Origin: Patescibacteria group bacterium
GTDB lineage: Bacteria; Patescibacteriota; Gracilibacteria; UBA1369; JAHJTR01
Direction of reading: 5' to 3'
DNA length: 6,456 nt
NCBI GenBank assembly: GCA_018829865.1
Contig: JAHJTR010000055.1
Span: forward strand, 1 to 6,456
Below the pieces are notes generated by a model. It had not been told where the DNA came from and ran no database searches. It saw only the letters and a list, made by a program, of their open reading frames with translations. Shown piece by piece: positions 4,596-6,456 of this stretch. Position 1 is the stretch's first letter. Each line of letters starts with the position of its first letter. The translations under genes and the position numbers were made by a program.

Positions 4596-5852
4596 ATGAC
4601 CGAACAAACAATAACCTGCCACAAGTGTAATGCCCAAATACCGCTAAACGATGCGTTGACTGAAAAAATCAGGCAGCAGCTACAGGGAGAAATGGAAAAG
4701 GATCTTCGGGAAAAAGAAAAAGAACTCGAAGAAAAAACAAAGCTACTTGAGCAAAGCAAAAAGGATATTGACACACAGGTTGCAAAAAAACTCGAAGCTG
4801 AAAAAACAAAAATGTGGGAAATAGCCCAAAAGAAAGCTGTAGAAAAGTTTGATACGGAGTTGAAAGATTTAAAGAAAGCCAATGAGGAAAAAGAGAGTCA
4901 ACTGGATAAAATGCGCGAGCAAGAATTGGATTTACGAAAAGAGAAACGAAAAATCGAGGAAGAAAAGAAGAACATGATAATTGAAATCGAGCGCAAGATG
5001 GATAGCGAAAGAAAAAACATCGCCGAACAAGCAAAAAAAGATGCATCTGAAGAAATGCGACTTAAAATGGCCGAGAAAGACAAGCAAATGGAGCAACTGC
5101 GCAAATCACTCGAGGACGCAAAAAGAAAAAGCGAGCAGGGTTCAATGCAAATTCAAGGCGACGTGCAAGAAGATGATTTAAAATTAATGCTTCAAAACGC
5201 CTTCCCAATGGATTGCATTGAGGATGTGCCGACGGGAATTAAAGGCGCTGATTTGGTACATACGGTAAATTCAACCTTCGGGCAAAAAGCCGGCATGATC
5301 CTTTGGGAATCCAAGAATACAAAAGCTTGGAGCGGGGATTGGATTAAGAAACTCAAGGAGGATCAAGCTTTGGTAAAAGCGGATGTGTGCATTTTAGTCT
5401 CACAAACGCTGCCCGATGATGTAAAAGATTTTAAATTTCAGGGTGGAGTTTGGGTCTGCAGTTACCAATCGGTAATGTCCTTGGTTAGTATCCTGCGGCT
5501 ACATTTGACTCAAGTAAACCAGGTAAAGCAATCATTGGTGGGCAAAGATGAAAAAATGGAGCTCTTATACGGTTATTTATCAGGCAGTGAATTCAAAAAC
5601 CGTATCGAAAATATAGTGACAGCTTTTACAGGAATGCAAAGTGATCTCGAATCCGAAAAAAGAGCAATCCAACGCATCTGGAAAAAACGGGAAAAAGAAA
5701 TCGAAAGAGTAGTAATGAGTACGTCAGGTATGTACGGCGATTTACAAGGTATCGTCGGCGCCTCATTGCCAACCATTAAATCACTTGAATTGCCAAGTGG
5801 TGATGATGATTCAAACGAGGAAGTTCAAAACGATACTCCGTCGTTTTTTTAG
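4596..5852 (+). CDS. DUF2130 domain protein with N-terminal CxxC and long coiled coil
   Basis: The 418-residue protein has three parts. Residues 1-20 carry a single C8-x2-C11 pair, like half a zinc ribbon. Residues about 25-185 are very rich in E and K with heptad spacing, a long coiled coil. Residues about 186-400 are the DUF2130 domain. Family signatures there are QGDVQEDDL (187-195), ILWESKNTK (235-243), LKEDQ (253-257), GKDEKMELLY (316-325) and MYGDLQGIVGASLP (379-392). D219 in KGAD, E238 and K240 in WESK, and Q257 are spaced like the active site of PD-(D/E)xK nucleases. DNA or RNA cleavage is therefore a reasonable hypothesis, but it is not established for this protein. No signal peptide or membrane segment is visible. 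The ATG at 4596 is chosen because the CxxC follows at once, as is usual in the family, and because upstream sequence is promoter. A weak hairpin with a T-tract overlaps its TAG stop. The cellular role is unknown. Confidence 0.9.
   Translation: MTEQTITCHKCNAQIPLNDALTEKIRQQLQGEMEKDLREKEKELEEKTKLLEQSKKDIDTQVAKKLEAEKTKMWEIAQKKAVEKFDTELKDLKKANEEKESQLDKMREQELDLRKEKRKIEEEKKNMIIEIERKMDSERKNIAEQAKKDASEEMRLKMAEKDKQMEQLRKSLEDAKRKSEQGSMQIQGDVQEDDLKLMLQNAFPMDCIEDVPTGIKGADLVHTVNSTFGQKAGMILWESKNTKAWSGDWIKKLKEDQALVKADVCILVSQTLPDDVKDFKFQGGVWVCSYQSVMSLVSILRLHLTQVNQVKQSLVGKDEKMELLYGYLSGSEFKNRIENIVTAFTGMQSDLESEKRAIQRIWKKREKEIERVVMSTSGMYGDLQGIVGASLPTIKSLELPSGDDDSNEEVQNDTPSFF
5827..5850 (+). terminator. Weak intrinsic terminator overlapping the end of the DUF2130 gene
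   Basis: AAAACGA (5827-5833) pairs with TCGTTTT (5841-5847) around a 7-nt loop, and the T-run continues to 5850, where it meets the TAG stop. The hairpin is inside the coding sequence and has only two G-C pairs, so it would be a weak terminator. The A-tract before the stem would let it act on either strand. Confidence 0.4.
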
Positions 5853-5853
5853 A

Positions 5854-5881
5854 TTGTATTTCAATCGAAAAAGAATAATAT
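5854..5881 (+). promoter_or_regulatory. Weak candidate promoter for the downstream methyltransferase
   Basis: TTGTAT (5854-5859) and TAATAT (5876-5881) are separated by 16 bp, each matching four of six consensus bases. Transcription would start near 5888, about 22 nt before the ATG, which fits the short leaders of its neighbours. The region is AT-rich, so chance matches are likely. Confidence 0.3.
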
Positions 5882-5909
5882 TTATCCATTACTTTAGATA
5901 TTATTACAA

Positions 5910-6456
5910 ATGAACGACACAAAAAAAAACCCTTTTGATCAAAGTTACTACTATGGAGCTGTCTACAATAATTACGATGAATTTATAGACTTCGAACGAA
6001 TAGCTAAGGATTTATATTCAAAATTTAATTTCAATTCATTTCTTGACATAGGCTGTGGTTGCGGCAACTTGCCGATTGCGGTGAATTCTCTGCTGTCCAC
6101 TTTGAATAAGAGGGAATTTGACGTTCAAGGAGTCGATATTAGCGAATTTGCCGTAGCAAAAGCAAATAAACCATATATAAATACCTCGGACTGCAGAGAT
6201 CTATCTATGTTTGAGGCCGGGCGTTTTGATTTGGTACATATTTTAGGAACTTTCTCTTATCTATCAGGTACGGATGAAATAATAAAGGCAATGAAAGAGG
6301 CTGATCGCGTTAGCAATCGATACATTGTTTTCGACGATGTTTACAAAATGCCGCCCAAAAATCATGATGATTATGATCCCCATAGAGTCAGGGCATATAG
6401 CCAAAAAGAATGGCATGATTTGTGGGAGGAAGCGATCAATAATTTTGAATCCATAG
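5910..6456 (+). CDS. Class I SAM-dependent methyltransferase, N-terminal part (cut by window edge)
   Basis: From the ATG at 5910, 182 codons run open to the window edge. The frame shows the Rossmann-type SAM-binding fold. Motif I is LDIGCGCGN at 45-53. The acidic end of strand 2 is GVDIS, with D76 expected to hold the SAM ribose. Motif III includes D94 and C95 before RDL. FDLVHILGTFSYL (106-118) is the motif IV region. The N-terminus is rich in tyrosine (YYYGAVYNNYDEF, 13-25). Methyltransferases of this type act on many substrates; nothing visible fixes whether this one targets a small molecule, sugar, protein or RNA. Residues after about 145 are polar, and the C-terminus is outside the window. 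It follows the DUF2130 gene by 57 nt on the same strand, and joint transcription is possible if the weak terminator leaks. No Shine-Dalgarno is present before the ATG. Confidence 0.85.
   Translation, partial: MNDTKKNPFDQSYYYGAVYNNYDEFIDFERIAKDLYSKFNFNSFLDIGCGCGNLPIAVNSLLSTLNKREFDVQGVDISEFAVAKANKPYINTSDCRDLSMFEAGRFDLVHILGTFSYLSGTDEIIKAMKEADRVSNRYIVFDDVYKMPPKNHDDYDPHRVRAYSQKEWHDLWEEAINNFESI

Noticed and set aside
4556..5104. Several minus-strand frames rich in S, F and C
   Set aside because: They are the antisense of the E/K-rich coiled coil of the DUF2130 gene, a well-known artefact.
4981..5181. Plus-strand 66-codon frame inside the DUF2130 gene
   Set aside because: It is out of frame with the conserved protein, has no family resemblance, and is explained by coiled-coil codon composition.

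Overview
This 6.5 kb window is a moderately AT-rich bacterial chromosome segment. It carries housekeeping RNA-modification and RNA-processing genes mixed with poorly characterised conserved genes. No phage, plasmid, CRISPR or toxin genes are visible. UGA acts as a normal stop codon, so this is not the recoded (UGA = Gly) lineage. None of the six CDS starts I accept has a convincing Shine-Dalgarno sequence. Most genes have their own TATAAT-type promoter 20-90 nt upstream, so the region reads as single-gene transcripts with short A-rich leaders. This style and gene set would fit a Patescibacteria/CPR-like genome. That placement is tentative; nothing here proves it.

Layout. Positions 1-738 (minus strand) hold the first 246 codons of an RlmD/RumA-type rRNA uracil-5-methyltransferase that runs off the left edge. 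It is divergent from rlmH (812-1276, plus), which encodes the 23S rRNA pseudouridine-1915 N3-methyltransferase. A palindromic CATTATAATG between them offers a -10 box to both strands. Between rlmH and the next gene is a cluster of five palindromic repeat units (1312-1472), three complete and two truncated, whose arms vary in a compensating way. Positions 1556-2950 encode a CPSF73/TTHA0252-like beta-CASP metallo-beta-lactamase ribonuclease with all active-site motifs. A tRNA-Gly(TCC) with encoded CCA lies at 3061-3135 behind a strong promoter, followed by a 29-bp direct repeat.

Positions 3431-4459 encode an uncharacterised two-domain protein with a BioD/CobQ-like P-loop. Positions 4596-5852 encode a DUF2130 protein: a CxxC, a long coiled coil and a C-terminal domain with a PD-(D/E)xK-like residue pattern. 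Its promoter has a perfect TTGACA box and an inverted repeat between -35 and -10 that looks like an operator. Positions 5910-6456 start a class I SAM methyltransferase that runs off the right edge.

The left half is unified by RNA metabolism: two rRNA methyltransferases, an RNA nuclease and a tRNA. The right half holds genes of unknown role. The most interesting leads are the possible nuclease nature of the DUF2130 protein and its apparent operator, the covarying palindromic repeats, and the paired mini-ORF repeat after the tRNA.
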